Positions 25,224 to 33,015 of a stretch of 64,000 nucleotides of DNA are shown piece after piece (the first letter of the stretch is position 1; every line of letters begins with the position of its first letter). The translations under genes and the position numbers were made by a program. A model generated the notes under the pieces. That model worked only from the letters and a program-made list of their open reading frames with translations. It made no database searches and was not told the DNA's origin. Origin of the DNA: Rhodothermales bacterium (GTDB lineage: Bacteria > Bacteroidota > Rhodothermia > Rhodothermales > JAHQVL01). The stretch lies in the NCBI GenBank assembly GCA_041391505.1, contig JAWKNW010000023.1:46977-110976 (forward strand), read 5' to 3'.

Positions 25224-25257
25224 AAACCGCCCTCGCATGCATTGCGGGGGCGGTTTT
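25224..25257 (+). terminator. Terminator downstream of the desaturase gene
   Basis: A 13-bp stem (AAACCGCCCTCGC with GCGGGGGCGGTTT, one G-T-type mismatch), loop ATGCATT, ending in TTTT. It lies 86 bp after the stop. Confidence 0.75.
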
Positions 25258-25341
25258 GATCGTCTATGCCTGACGTAACCACCCCCGCGCTTCGAGCATC
25301 CGATGCAGGATCACCGATCAGAGGGCACCTGATTTGTTACC

Positions 25342-25383
25342 CATCCTGCATCTAGCATCCTGCATCCTGCATCTTGCATCCAG
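25342..25383. repeat. Heptad tandem repeat, six CATCCTG units
   Basis: Six contiguous units (CATCCTG, CATCTAG, CATCCTG, CATCCTG, CATCTTG, CATCCAG). The rest of the 355-bp gap 25138-25492 holds only the other arm, the terminator and an AT-rich patch at 25409-25424 (CATATTTCTAAATAC) that may be the promoter of the NfeD-like gene. Confidence 0.8.
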
Positions 25384-25492
25384 ATGTGGCTTCGCCAACG
25401 GGCGTAACGTCATATTTCTAAATACTTGCCGGCCGGCGTAACGCGTCCTATCATACCGACGTACACGCAACGGTCATCAAACGAAAAACACC

Positions 25493-26074
25493 ATGGACAC
25501 CCTGTATCTGGTCTGCATGCTGGTCGGTGGCTTTTTCGTTCTGCTCTCCATCTTCGGCGGCGAGATGGACCATCATGCCGAGGTCGACGTGTCGGTGGAT
25601 ACGGATGTCGACACGGATGTCTCGATGGATGGCGACATACACGCCGACCTCGAGGCCGGCCCCGGCTTCGTCGACCTGCTCTCCCTCCGCACGCTCTTCC
25701 TCTTCCTCGCTTTTTTCGGCCTCACCGGCACCCTGCTGAACTGGACGGGCTCCGGCGGCGCGCTCACGGGCTTGACGGCCACAATCGTCGGCCTGCTCGT
25801 CGGGTTTGGCGGCAACTACGTCATCAAGCGCATCGGGTATGCGCACGTGTCGAGCGACATCACGTCGTCCGACATCAAGGGCCTGACGGGCCGGGTGCTG
25901 ATCCCGTTTTCCGGGGATGAGCGGGGCAAGATCAGCGTGGTCGTGAAGGGCAGCGAGCTGCGCCTGCCGGCGCGATCGCTGGATACCGAATCCGCCGAGG
26001 CGTTCAACCCGGGCGACGAGGTCGTCGTCATCTCGCGCGACGGCCTGACGGTCGAGGTCGTAAAACCCACCTGA
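25493..26074 (+). CDS. NfeD/YuaF-like membrane protein
   Basis: 193 aa. TM helix at about residues 4-20, an acidic Asp/His-rich extracytoplasmic loop (HHAEVDVSVDTDVDTDVSMD), two TM helices at about 65-112, then a C-terminal OB-fold-like beta domain (LTGRVLIPFSGDERGKISVV, GDEVVVISRDGLTVEVV). This is the layout of NfeD-like/YuaF proteins that are encoded with flotillins and support membrane microdomain assembly. It is 46 bp upstream of a flotillin gene, which strengthens the call. Confidence 0.8.
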   Translation: MDTLYLVCMLVGGFFVLLSIFGGEMDHHAEVDVSVDTDVDTDVSMDGDIHADLEAGPGFVDLLSLRTLFLFLAFFGLTGTLLNWTGSGGALTGLTATIVGLLVGFGGNYVIKRIGYAHVSSDITSSDIKGLTGRVLIPFSGDERGKISVVVKGSELRLPARSLDTESAEAFNPGDEVVVISRDGLTVEVVKPT

Positions 26075-26120
26075 AAACCCGCAGCCCCTGGCTGCTCATC
26101 GATAGAACCCTGGAGGTCCC

Positions 26121-27347
26121 ATGTTCGAACTCGTGCTCGCCGGCGTCATCATCGTCGCCATCCTTGCCGTCATCGGCGTCATCCGCGCCAACCTCAAAAT
26201 CTGTCAGCCGAACGAAATCCTGATTTTCAGCGGAAAACGGCGACAGCTCCCCGATGGCTCGACGCTGGGCTACCGGCTCATCCGCGGCGGCCGCGCCTTC
26301 CGGATTCCCATCATCGAACGTGTGGATCGGCTGTTTCTCAACACGATCCCGATCGACCTCATGGTGTCGAACGCCTACTCGAAAGGCGGCATCCCGCTCA
26401 CGGTGCGCGCCATCGCCAACATCAAGATTGCCTCGGCGGAGCCCGAGATCAACAACGCCGTCGAGCGCCTGCTCGGTAAACCGCTCGAGGCGGTCCAGAC
26501 CATCGCCAAGGAAACCCTCGAAGGCAACCTGCGCGGCGTGCTCGCCCTGCTGACGCCGGAAGAAGTGAACGAGGATCGCCTGAAGTTCGCCAAGCAACTG
26601 GTCGAGGAGGCAGACATCGACATGAGCGCCCTGGGGCTCCAACTCGATACGCTCAAAATCCAGAGCGTGGAGGACGAACGGGGCTACCTCAACGCCATCG
26701 GGCGCCAGCGCTCCGCGCACATCATCTCCACGGCCCAGATCGCGGAAGCCCAGCAGCGTGAGCAGGCCAAGCTGGCCGAGGCCAAGGCCGACCAGTCGAT
26801 CGCCGAAGCGGAAAACCAGGTTCGTATCGTGCGCGCCCAGCTGGCGGCGAATGCGGAGGCTGAAGAAGCGAAGATCAGTATCGCCGCGCAGGTCGCCCAG
26901 GCCCGCGCGGAGCAGGAGCTGGCCGAACAGGAGATCCTGCTGGCCGAAAAACGCCAGCGGTCGACCGTCGTCGTCGCCGCCGAGGCGGAGCGCCAGGCCA
27001 AGGAAGAGATCGCTAAAGGCAACGCGGCGCGCATCTTGCAAGACGGCCAGGCCGAGGTGGAGGTGCTCCGCCGCAAGCTCGAACTGTGGAACCAGGCCGG
27101 CCCCGACGCCGAGCGTCTCTTCCTTATCCAGATGCTGCCGGACATCCTGAAGCAGGTGGTGCAGACCGTCGACAACCTCAAGATCGACAAGATCACGGTG
27201 GTCGACAGCGGCGGCACCGGCGGCGGCGTACCCGCGGTGTTCAACCAGATCGCCGGCGCGACGCCCGCCCTGCTGGAAAGCATCAAAGCATCGACGGGGA
27301 TCGACGTGGCCGGCATGCTGAACCGGGCGTCCGAGCGCCACGATTGA
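26121..27347 (+). CDS. Flotillin-like SPFH/band 7 protein
   Basis: 408 aa. An N-terminal TM segment (about 4-21) is followed by an SPFH domain (about 25-190) containing FRIPIIERVDRLFLNTIPID and YSKGGIPLTVRAIANIKIAS, then a long Ala/Glu coiled coil (about 200-320, with EAKADQSIAEAENQVRIV), and a C-terminal oligomerisation segment. Flotillins organise membrane microdomains. It pairs with the NfeD-like gene upstream. CTGGAGG lies 6-12 bp before the ATG. It is shorter than Bacillus FloT (about 509 aa), mainly in the coiled coil. Confidence 0.9.
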   Translation: MFELVLAGVIIVAILAVIGVIRANLKICQPNEILIFSGKRRQLPDGSTLGYRLIRGGRAFRIPIIERVDRLFLNTIPIDLMVSNAYSKGGIPLTVRAIANIKIASAEPEINNAVERLLGKPLEAVQTIAKETLEGNLRGVLALLTPEEVNEDRLKFAKQLVEEADIDMSALGLQLDTLKIQSVEDERGYLNAIGRQRSAHIISTAQIAEAQQREQAKLAEAKADQSIAEAENQVRIVRAQLAANAEAEEAKISIAAQVAQARAEQELAEQEILLAEKRQRSTVVVAAEAERQAKEEIAKGNAARILQDGQAEVEVLRRKLELWNQAGPDAERLFLIQMLPDILKQVVQTVDNLKIDKITVVDSGGTGGGVPAVFNQIAGATPALLESIKASTGIDVAGMLNRASERHD

Positions 27348-27443
27348 AGCCGGCTTCCCGTGACGTGGCGCAAACACGGGAATAAGAGCGACAGTCCGGC
27401 GGTCTCATGGGCATCCCCGTTCGACCTAAACCGAGTCATTCCG

Positions 27444-27944
27444 ATGCGTCACGCCATCTTGTTGTTCGTTCCCCTCGTGCTCTCGTTCACGGGCTGCCAG
27501 ATCGTCGGCGAAGAAGAGCCCGCGCCCGAGATCGCGGCGGCCGTTTACGCCCAGAGAACCTGCGGTCCGACGGACGGTCCCGCGCTGGAGCTCATCGTCC
27601 TGGACTCCGTCCTGGCCTGCGAGAACGTGAACCAGCTAGGATACGGGGATAACTCGGACCGTGCGTTCACCCGGATCTTTCTCTGGGGGCTCGGCGAGCC
27701 GGCGCCGGGCGTGTGGACGGTTGGGGGGATCGACGACGATCCGTCCTATTATTCGGGGGGATGGGGGCAATCGTGCCCCGGGTCCGGCGCCGCGTGCGTC
27801 AACACGGAACGGGCCGTCGTTTCCTTTACGGCCGCCGGCGCCGATTCGTTTGCCGTCACCGCGCAGATCACCCTGCCGGGCGGACGTCACCAGAACGTCG
27901 CGGCGGGTCTTCGGGTGTGCCCGGTTCAGATCCTCTGCGGCTGA
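27444..27944 (+). CDS. Hypothetical lipoprotein, 166 aa
   Basis: Signal peptide with lipobox (LSFTGC, Cys18). The mature part is beta-rich with six further Cys (CGP, LACE, QSCPG, AACVN, RVCP, ILCG), suggesting disulfide bonds in the envelope. No family recognised. It follows the flotillin gene by 96 bp on the same strand, though co-transcription is unproven. The ATG at 27444 begins the signal peptide; an upstream in-frame start at 27360 adds 28 residues. Confidence 0.65.
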   Translation: MRHAILLFVPLVLSFTGCQIVGEEEPAPEIAAAVYAQRTCGPTDGPALELIVLDSVLACENVNQLGYGDNSDRAFTRIFLWGLGEPAPGVWTVGGIDDDPSYYSGGWGQSCPGSGAACVNTERAVVSFTAAGADSFAVTAQITLPGGRHQNVAAGLRVCPVQILCG

Positions 27945-27958
27945 CGGGCGAGCAAGCG

Positions 27959-28054
27959 CTACACGAGCACACTCAGCAGGAGGCAGAAGAGCAGAAAGGC
28001 CACGTGAATCCACAGTGTGGAGAGTGGCACGCGTGCGGGAAGCTGCGTCGCCAT
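27959..28054 (-). CDS. Small membrane protein, 31 aa
   Basis: ATG at 28054, stop TAG at 27959-27961. The peptide has a short polar N-terminus (MATQLPARVPLSTLW) and one hydrophobic helix (HVAFLLFCLLLSVLV) reaching the C-terminus. It starts 4 bp after the stop of the chaperone-like gene at 28059-28886, which points to translational coupling. It is shorter than the usual gene-calling cutoff. The hydrophobic segment and the tight spacing are the only evidence. Confidence 0.45.
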   Translation of the reverse strand: MATQLPARVPLSTLWIHVAFLLFCLLLSVLV

Positions 28055-28058
28055 GGCG

Positions 28059-28886
28059 TCACCAGGTGTTCAGATCCAACGTATACTGGGCCCCGAAAAT
28101 GTTGTCGCCGCCGGCATCGACCACGATGAGGGCCTCATAGATGCCGGCGCCCAGCGTGTCGAGCGGCAGCCGATGGCGAAGCGAATCGCCCGGGTAGAGC
28201 CGGGTCGGCTCCGCCTGACGCCGCTCCACCAGGTCGCCCGAGGCGGAATACAGCTCGACCCATATCGACGGTTCGATCACCACGTCGCCGGTGTTTTCGA
28301 CATCCGCCGTCATCACGTGCATGCCGTTTTCATCGCGGACGTCGACGCCGAGAAAGGTGAGATCCGTGACGCCCGTGCCGGCGATGTGGGTGGCGATCTG
28401 CACACTCTGCCGCACGTCCCGATCCGAAACAGGGACGCCCGCATCCGCAATCAGACTGTACATGCGGCGGTGCGAGGTTTCGGCGGGCAATTCGCTCACG
28501 GCGATGAGGCTGCGATACGAACCCTCCGGCGGAGCGCCCTTGATGTCCCGGGGCACCGCGATTTCATAGTCCACCCGCTGCGTTTCGCCCGGCGCCACCG
28601 TAAAGCGGGACGGCGTGACGACCACCCAGCCGGCGTTGCTGCGCCGGTGAGTCGCGGGGGGAGTTACGAGGGCGACGGTATCGCTTTCGAGTTTAAAATC
28701 GTGCTGCTGCACGAGCACGTCGCGCGGCGTGTCGGAATCGTTGCGAACCAGGAACGACCCCGCATAGCGGCCACCGGGCTGCACCGCGTTGTCGTAGACG
28801 AGCTGGCCATGAACCGAAAGCTGCGCAAAGGCGGGAAAAGCAGCAAGGCAAAGGAGAACGGCGAGGCGTGTCGCGAGCATACGCAT
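28059..28886 (-). CDS. Periplasmic chaperone-like / Ig-fold protein
   Basis: 275 aa with a signal peptide (cleavage near AFAQ). The mature part resembles the PapD-like/molecular-chaperone Ig fold: N-terminal YAGSFLVRNDSDTPRDVLVQ, mid-domain GWVVVTPSRFTVAPGETQRV and IAVPRDIKGAPPEGSYRSLI, then a second beta domain with VENTGDVVIEP and a basic-acidic tail. This pattern occurs in fimbrial-chaperone-like and DUF916-like envelope proteins. No usher or pilin gene is nearby. A GGGGG stretch lies about 10-15 bp before the ATG at 28886. A 31-aa membrane ORF follows directly. Confidence 0.7.
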   Translation of the reverse strand: MRMLATRLAVLLCLAAFPAFAQLSVHGQLVYDNAVQPGGRYAGSFLVRNDSDTPRDVLVQQHDFKLESDTVALVTPPATHRRSNAGWVVVTPSRFTVAPGETQRVDYEIAVPRDIKGAPPEGSYRSLIAVSELPAETSHRRMYSLIADAGVPVSDRDVRQSVQIATHIAGTGVTDLTFLGVDVRDENGMHVMTADVENTGDVVIEPSIWVELYSASGDLVERRQAEPTRLYPGDSLRHRLPLDTLGAGIYEALIVVDAGGDNIFGAQYTLDLNTW

Positions 28887-29006
28887 AGTGACGGAACCCC
28901 CTGCATTGGATGGATAACGGTACGGCCGGCGCGCAAAAACGCGAGCGCATGGGTCGGCGCGGCAGGAATAGGAGAGTCCGGACTACTCGGCGGGGTGTGG
29001 GGCGAT

Positions 29007-29042
29007 AAAAAAAGCGCCAGGCTCAGGGGGGCTTGAGCCTGG
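29007..29042 (-). terminator. Rho-independent terminator (minus strand)
   Basis: A 9-bp stem CCAGGCTCA / TGAGCCTGG (29017-29025 with 29034-29042) followed on the minus strand by seven T (29007-29013). It would end transcripts of the minus-strand gene at 29285-30010 after they have crossed the heptad hairpin. Confidence 0.75.
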
Positions 29043-29084
29043 CTAAGGTGAGTATCGGCGAACGTGCGAAGCTTCTTTAATGGG

Positions 29085-29282
29085 GGATGGGGGGGAGATG
29101 CGGGATGGGGGGAGATGCAAGATGCAGGATGCGGGATGGGGGGAGATGCAGGATGCGGGATGAAGTTTCGGCTATCAAAGACGAGCTAATTCAAAAAATC
29201 CTGCATCCAGCATCCCGTATCCTGCATCCAGTATCCTGCATCCCGTATCCAGCATCCTGCGTCCCCCATCTCACCATCCCCC
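29085..29282. repeat. Large inverted pair of heptad arrays
   Basis: The left arm (29085-29162) is made of GATGCGG/GATGCAG/GATGGGG units; the right arm (29199-29282) of CATCCAG/CATCCCG/TATCCTG/CATCCTG units. They are separated by a 36-bp AT-richer loop. The arms are complementary in many registers because of the 7-bp period, so the transcript can form one long hairpin of about 80 bp per arm. The right arm ends 2 bp from the stop codon of the gene at 29285-30010. The 398-bp gap 28887-29284 has no gene. Confidence 0.8.
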
Positions 29283-29284
29283 GA

Positions 29285-30010
29285 TCACGCGCTCCGGGCC
29301 CAGTTGCCGCGGAGCTGTTCGTGGGTGATGCCGAAATGCGCGAGGGCCTCGTCCACCTCACGCATCCAGCCGGCCGGGTGGTATCGGCTCATGCGCCGGC
29401 AGGAAAACGGTACGCCGGACTCCTCGGACGGCCATACGAACGACTCGCCCTGCCACTCGTCCTCCGCCGCCGGCAGCACGAGGGCGATCGGGCTGTTCTC
29501 CTGGCCCGGCGCCGGCTGGAACGCCCGCGCCGCCGGCGAAGCCTGGGCCTCGATCCGGGCAAGTCCGCGCTCGCTGAACAGCGACGGATTCCAGCGCGCG
29601 ATCACACACAGCCCGTCGTAAAGCCGCTCCTCGATGTCGGCTTCGTCAAACCGGTACAGGATGTCCACGAGGCCGGCATCGATCAGCAGCGTGTCATGGT
29701 AGGCCGTATCGACGGGCTCGCGGGGTTCCGCCTGCCGCGTAACCTGAATCCCGATCCGCTGACGCCCCTTTTCGATCACGAAGGCGACATCGAACGACGC
29801 GTACGAGGTGGCGAGGCGCGGCCGGTACAGCAGGCCGGCCGACTCGTCGAGCGTCCCTACCAGGTGATAGGCCAGCTCATCTTCCGCCTCGGTCTCATAC
29901 GGCGGATGGTAGAACAACGCCGGCTCGCGAAGGGGATGCCGCAACGGCAGCACCGCGTGGAGCGGAAAAAGTCGTCCGTCAGGGGATGTCGTATTCAGGT
30001 CGTTCAGCAT
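29285..30010 (-). CDS. Hypothetical protein with possible PD-(D/E)XK-like core, 241 aa
   Basis: Soluble, acidic, no signal or TM segment. The middle (about 65-140) reads SYASFDVAFVIEKG-x-x-RIGIQV, then VDTAYHDTLLIDAGLVDILYR, which resembles the order of strands and helices in Vsr/DUF559-type restriction-endonuclease folds. The expected ExK is IQV here, so it is probably non-catalytic or unrelated. The C-terminal 70 residues include a Trp/Arg-rich segment (RYHPAGWMREVDEALAHFGI). Function unknown. It is divergent from the VIT-vWA gene. Confidence 0.65.
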   Translation of the reverse strand: MLNDLNTTSPDGRLFPLHAVLPLRHPLREPALFYHPPYETEAEDELAYHLVGTLDESAGLLYRPRLATSYASFDVAFVIEKGRQRIGIQVTRQAEPREPVDTAYHDTLLIDAGLVDILYRFDEADIEERLYDGLCVIARWNPSLFSERGLARIEAQASPAARAFQPAPGQENSPIALVLPAAEDEWQGESFVWPSEESGVPFSCRRMSRYHPAGWMREVDEALAHFGITHEQLRGNWARSA

Positions 30011-30077
30011 GAGCGTGCCCTTTTCAGTTGGATAAAACCCATTTCCGGGTCGGTTGCACGCAAGATAGAGAACCCCA

Positions 30078-30095
30078 GTGACAACATCATGTCAC
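30078..30095. promoter_or_regulatory. Candidate operator in a divergent spacer
   Basis: Palindrome GTGACA-N6-TGTCAC in the 228-bp gap between the minus-strand 241-aa gene and the plus-strand VIT-vWA gene. It is the only obvious symmetric site there; the binding protein is unknown. Confidence 0.35.
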
Positions 30096-30238
30096 ACCTG
30101 AATAGACAGAATTTGCGGTATTTCTTCCAGCCCCGATCGCTCGCCGTAGCCGCAGCCACAATAACCCGCTGACGCCGTCCGTTTACGCAGGGACCCCGCG
30201 ATCCACGTCCCTGTCCGCGCATCCAACGTAGCACCACC

Positions 30239-32488
30239 ATGTCCTTTCGCCCGATCGCACTCGCCCTGTTCACCCTCGTCTTCGTCCGCGCCGGCATGGC
30301 GCAGGGCCTGATCGTCGGTCCCGACTATCAATTCACCCCGATCTCGCTGACCGAACATACGGTGGATGCGGCCATCGACGAGCAGATCGCCGTCGTAACC
30401 GTCAGCCATACCTTCAAGAACACCTCCCGCGGCGTCATCGAGGGCACCTTCCTCTTCCCCCTGCCCAAGGATGCCCAGGTGTCGCGCTTCTCGATGGACG
30501 TGGACGGCAAGGAGCTCGCCGGCGAACTCCTCGCGGCCGACGAGGCGCGGTCTATCTACGAAGCCATCGTCCGAAAAAACATCGACCCCGCGCTCCTGGA
30601 GATGGTCGACCACCGCACGTTTCGGGCGAGCGTTTTCCCGATCCCGCCGGGGCAGCAGCGCACCATCACGCTGCGCTACGACGCCACCCTGCCGGCCGAA
30701 GGCGCTACCGTCACGTTTTCCTACCCACTCCAGGGCCAGCTCGGCGCCCGCGGTCCAGGCCGCATCCCCATGCCCCGACCGATGCCCATGCGCGAGGATC
30801 GCCCCGCGCCGCCGGAGCGGCCGGATGAGCCCGCCACCACCCACACCCTGATCACGGCGAAGATCCGGAGCGAAAAGGGAATCGGAACGGTGTATTCCCC
30901 CTCGCACGAGGTCGACATCGCGCGCCCGAACAGCCGGCGCGCCGAGGTCCGCTACGACCGGGAAGGTGAACGCGACGGCCGGGATTTTGTCCTCTACATC
31001 AGCCGCGACAACGCCGAGGTCGGCGCCACCCTGCTTGCGCACCGGCCCTACCGCGACAAGGCGGGGTATTTCATGCTCATGCTCACCCCCAGCGTCGACC
31101 TCTCGGCCGGCGCGGTGCAGCCCCGGGACATCGTCTTCGTGCTCGACACGTCGGGCAGCATGGCCGGCGACAAAATCGCGCAGGCCCGCGACGCCCTGAA
31201 ATACTGCGTCCAGCGCCTCGGCGCGCAGGACCGGTTCGGCATCGTGGCGTTCAGCTCGGATGTCGACGCCTTCCGCGAAACCCTGATGCCGGCCTCATCG
31301 AAGGAAGACGCCCTGTTTTTCATCGACCAGCTTGAAGCCCGCGGCGGGACCAACATCGATGCCGCCCTGAAGACGGCGCTCGGCCAGCTGGACGACAGCC
31401 GGCGCGGCATGATCGTCTTTCTCACCGACGGCCTGCCTTCCGCCGGCGAAACGAACGAAGAGGCCATCCGAAAGAACATTCAGGGCGCCAACGGCCACGA
31501 GGTGAGCGTCTTCGCCTTCGGCGTCGGCTACGACGTCAACACCCGCCTGCTCGACGGCCTCGCGGCCGAATCGGGCGCCTTCGCGGATTACATCTCGCCC
31601 GAGGAGAACATCGAGGAACGGGTGGGCGGATTCTACGACAAAGTTCGTTTCCCCGTGATGACGGACCTGAAGCTGACGATCGACGGAGCTGACACGTATG
31701 CCGTCAGCCCGGGCCAGCTTGCGAACCTCTACAAAAACGGCCAGCTCATCGTCGCCGGCCGATACCGGAAGCCGGGGGCGGCAAAAGTCCAGCTCACCGG
31801 CATGCTGAACGGCCGGGAGCAGACGTTCCGCTACGGGTTCGACCTGCCGGCTTCGGAACGCGACCGCGATTTCGTCGCCCGCCTCTGGGCCCAGCGACGC
31901 GTCGGCATGCTGCTCGAGGAGATCCGGATGCATGGCGAAAATGCCGAACTGAAAGACGAGGTCATCGCCCTCGCGAAGGAATTCGGCATCGTCACACCCT
32001 ATACCTCGTATCTGGTGACGGAGGACGAGATGATGGCCGTCGATCAGATGATGCCGCCGCCGGGCGCGCCACGGCCGGTATCCTCGAGGCAGGCCCGTCC
32101 GGGCATGCCGAGCGCGGACGCGGGCTTCAACCAGACCTCGGGCGAGGCAGCCGTGCAGATGAGCAAATCGATCCGATCGATGCAGGAGGCGGAGGTCGCC
32201 GCGCCGGCGGAAGTCGGGGCTACGCAGGCAAACATCCAGGGCCGGACGCTCGTCCTCGATGCCGACGGGGTATGGCGGGATACCGAATTCGATGCCGACA
32301 CGCACAAACCCGTCGCCATTGCATTTGGCTCGGAGACGTATTTCCGCCTGCTGAAGACGTATCCGGATACCCTGCCCTTCGCACAGCTCGGCGGGAAAGT
32401 CGTTTTTAAACTTGGCGACCGCTTTGTCTCCATTGAGGAATCGGGGGAAACCCTGGACGATGCGGCCATGACGCGGCTTTTCGGCTGA
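30239..32488 (+). CDS. VIT and von Willebrand factor A domain protein
   Basis: 749 aa, exported (signal cleavage near GMAQ, residue 21). A VIT (inter-alpha-trypsin inhibitor) domain occupies about 25-150 (VSHTFKNTSRGVIEGTFLFP, EARSIYEAIVRKNIDP). A vWA domain occupies about 295-470 with the MIDAS motif DTSGS in FVLDTSGSMAGDK and FLTDGLPSAGET. The C-terminal 250 residues are beta-rich, with a Gln/Met-rich linker. Such proteins bind other proteins through a metal ion; no sorting domain or TM helix is seen at the C-terminus, so it may be periplasmic. It is a single gene with a strong terminator. Confidence 0.9.
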   Translation: MSFRPIALALFTLVFVRAGMAQGLIVGPDYQFTPISLTEHTVDAAIDEQIAVVTVSHTFKNTSRGVIEGTFLFPLPKDAQVSRFSMDVDGKELAGELLAADEARSIYEAIVRKNIDPALLEMVDHRTFRASVFPIPPGQQRTITLRYDATLPAEGATVTFSYPLQGQLGARGPGRIPMPRPMPMREDRPAPPERPDEPATTHTLITAKIRSEKGIGTVYSPSHEVDIARPNSRRAEVRYDREGERDGRDFVLYISRDNAEVGATLLAHRPYRDKAGYFMLMLTPSVDLSAGAVQPRDIVFVLDTSGSMAGDKIAQARDALKYCVQRLGAQDRFGIVAFSSDVDAFRETLMPASSKEDALFFIDQLEARGGTNIDAALKTALGQLDDSRRGMIVFLTDGLPSAGETNEEAIRKNIQGANGHEVSVFAFGVGYDVNTRLLDGLAAESGAFADYISPEENIEERVGGFYDKVRFPVMTDLKLTIDGADTYAVSPGQLANLYKNGQLIVAGRYRKPGAAKVQLTGMLNGREQTFRYGFDLPASERDRDFVARLWAQRRVGMLLEEIRMHGENAELKDEVIALAKEFGIVTPYTSYLVTEDEMMAVDQMMPPPGAPRPVSSRQARPGMPSADAGFNQTSGEAAVQMSKSIRSMQEAEVAAPAEVGATQANIQGRTLVLDADGVWRDTEFDADTHKPVAIAFGSETYFRLLKTYPDTLPFAQLGGKVVFKLGDRFVSIEESGETLDDAAMTRLFG

Positions 32489-32511
32489 TTCCTGTTTTGT
32501 TCGGGATCATG

Positions 32512-32548
32512 ACACCCCCTCGTGCGCTGCGCGAGGGGGTGTTTTTTT
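32512..32548 (+). terminator. Rho-independent terminator of the VIT-vWA gene
   Basis: Perfect 11-bp stem ACACCCCCTCG / CGAGGGGGTGT with a short loop, followed by TTTTTTT. It also insulates the blaI promoter that begins 11 bp further on. Confidence 0.92.
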
Positions 32549-32558
32549 GGGGGGCGGG

Positions 32559-32605
32559 TTGACATGTACGAAAACCTTCGTATATTGACTACGAAGTCTT
32601 TCGTA
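32559..32605 (+). promoter_or_regulatory. blaI promoter with two BlaI-type operators
   Basis: -35 TTGACA (32559-32564) and -10 TATATT (32581-32586) with 16-bp spacing. Two identical-arm palindromes TACGAA-N4-TTCGTA lie at 32567-32582 (between -35 and -10) and 32590-32605 (downstream of -10), 23 bp apart from start to start, about two helical turns. This is the arrangement used by BlaI/MecI repressors, so the locus is most likely autorepressed. Confidence 0.85.
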
Positions 32606-32625
32606 CATCAACCCCGACCTGCATC

Positions 32626-33015
32626 GTGACCACCGATTCATCCCTACCCCGCCCCACCGATGCCGAGCTGGCGATTCTCCACGTGTTGTGGGAACGCGGC
32701 GCCAGCACCGTGCGCGAGGTGCACGAGGCGCTCGAAGCCACCCAGAGCACGGGATACACCACCGTGCTCAAGCTGATGCAGATCATGCACGGCAAGGGTC
32801 TCGTCACCCGCGACGACGCGGCAAAAGCGCACGTCTACGCCGCGGCGATCCCCGAGGAAACGATCCAGCGCAACCTGCTGGAATCGCTGCTCGACCGCGC
32901 CTTCCAGGGCTCCGCGGAGAAGCTCGTGCTTCGCGCCCTATCCATCAAACCCAGCACCCCGGAGGAACTGGCGGCGATACGCGCCCTCCTCGACAAACTG
33001 GAGGACAACGTATGA
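32626..33015 (+). CDS. BlaI/MecI/CopY-family transcriptional repressor
   Basis: 129 aa. Winged helix at about 10-75 (PTDAELAILHVLWERGASTV, TGYTTVLKLMQIMHGKGLV) and a C-terminal dimerisation helix pair; the linker FQGSAEKLVLRAL corresponds to the region where BlaI/MecI are cleaved on induction. Start is GTG at 32626. It represses the operon by binding the two palindromes upstream. Its stop overlaps the start of the first M56 gene (ATGA, 33012-33015), so repressor and sensor-protease are translationally coupled, as in bla/mec operons. No beta-lactamase or PBP2a gene is present. Confidence 0.93.
   Translation: MTTDSSLPRPTDAELAILHVLWERGASTVREVHEALEATQSTGYTTVLKLMQIMHGKGLVTRDDAAKAHVYAAAIPEETIQRNLLESLLDRAFQGSAEKLVLRALSIKPSTPEELAAIRALLDKLEDNV

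Noticed and set aside
29085..29282. CRISPR array
   Set aside because: Repeats are 7 bp with no spacers and form two inverted arms; no cas genes in the window.
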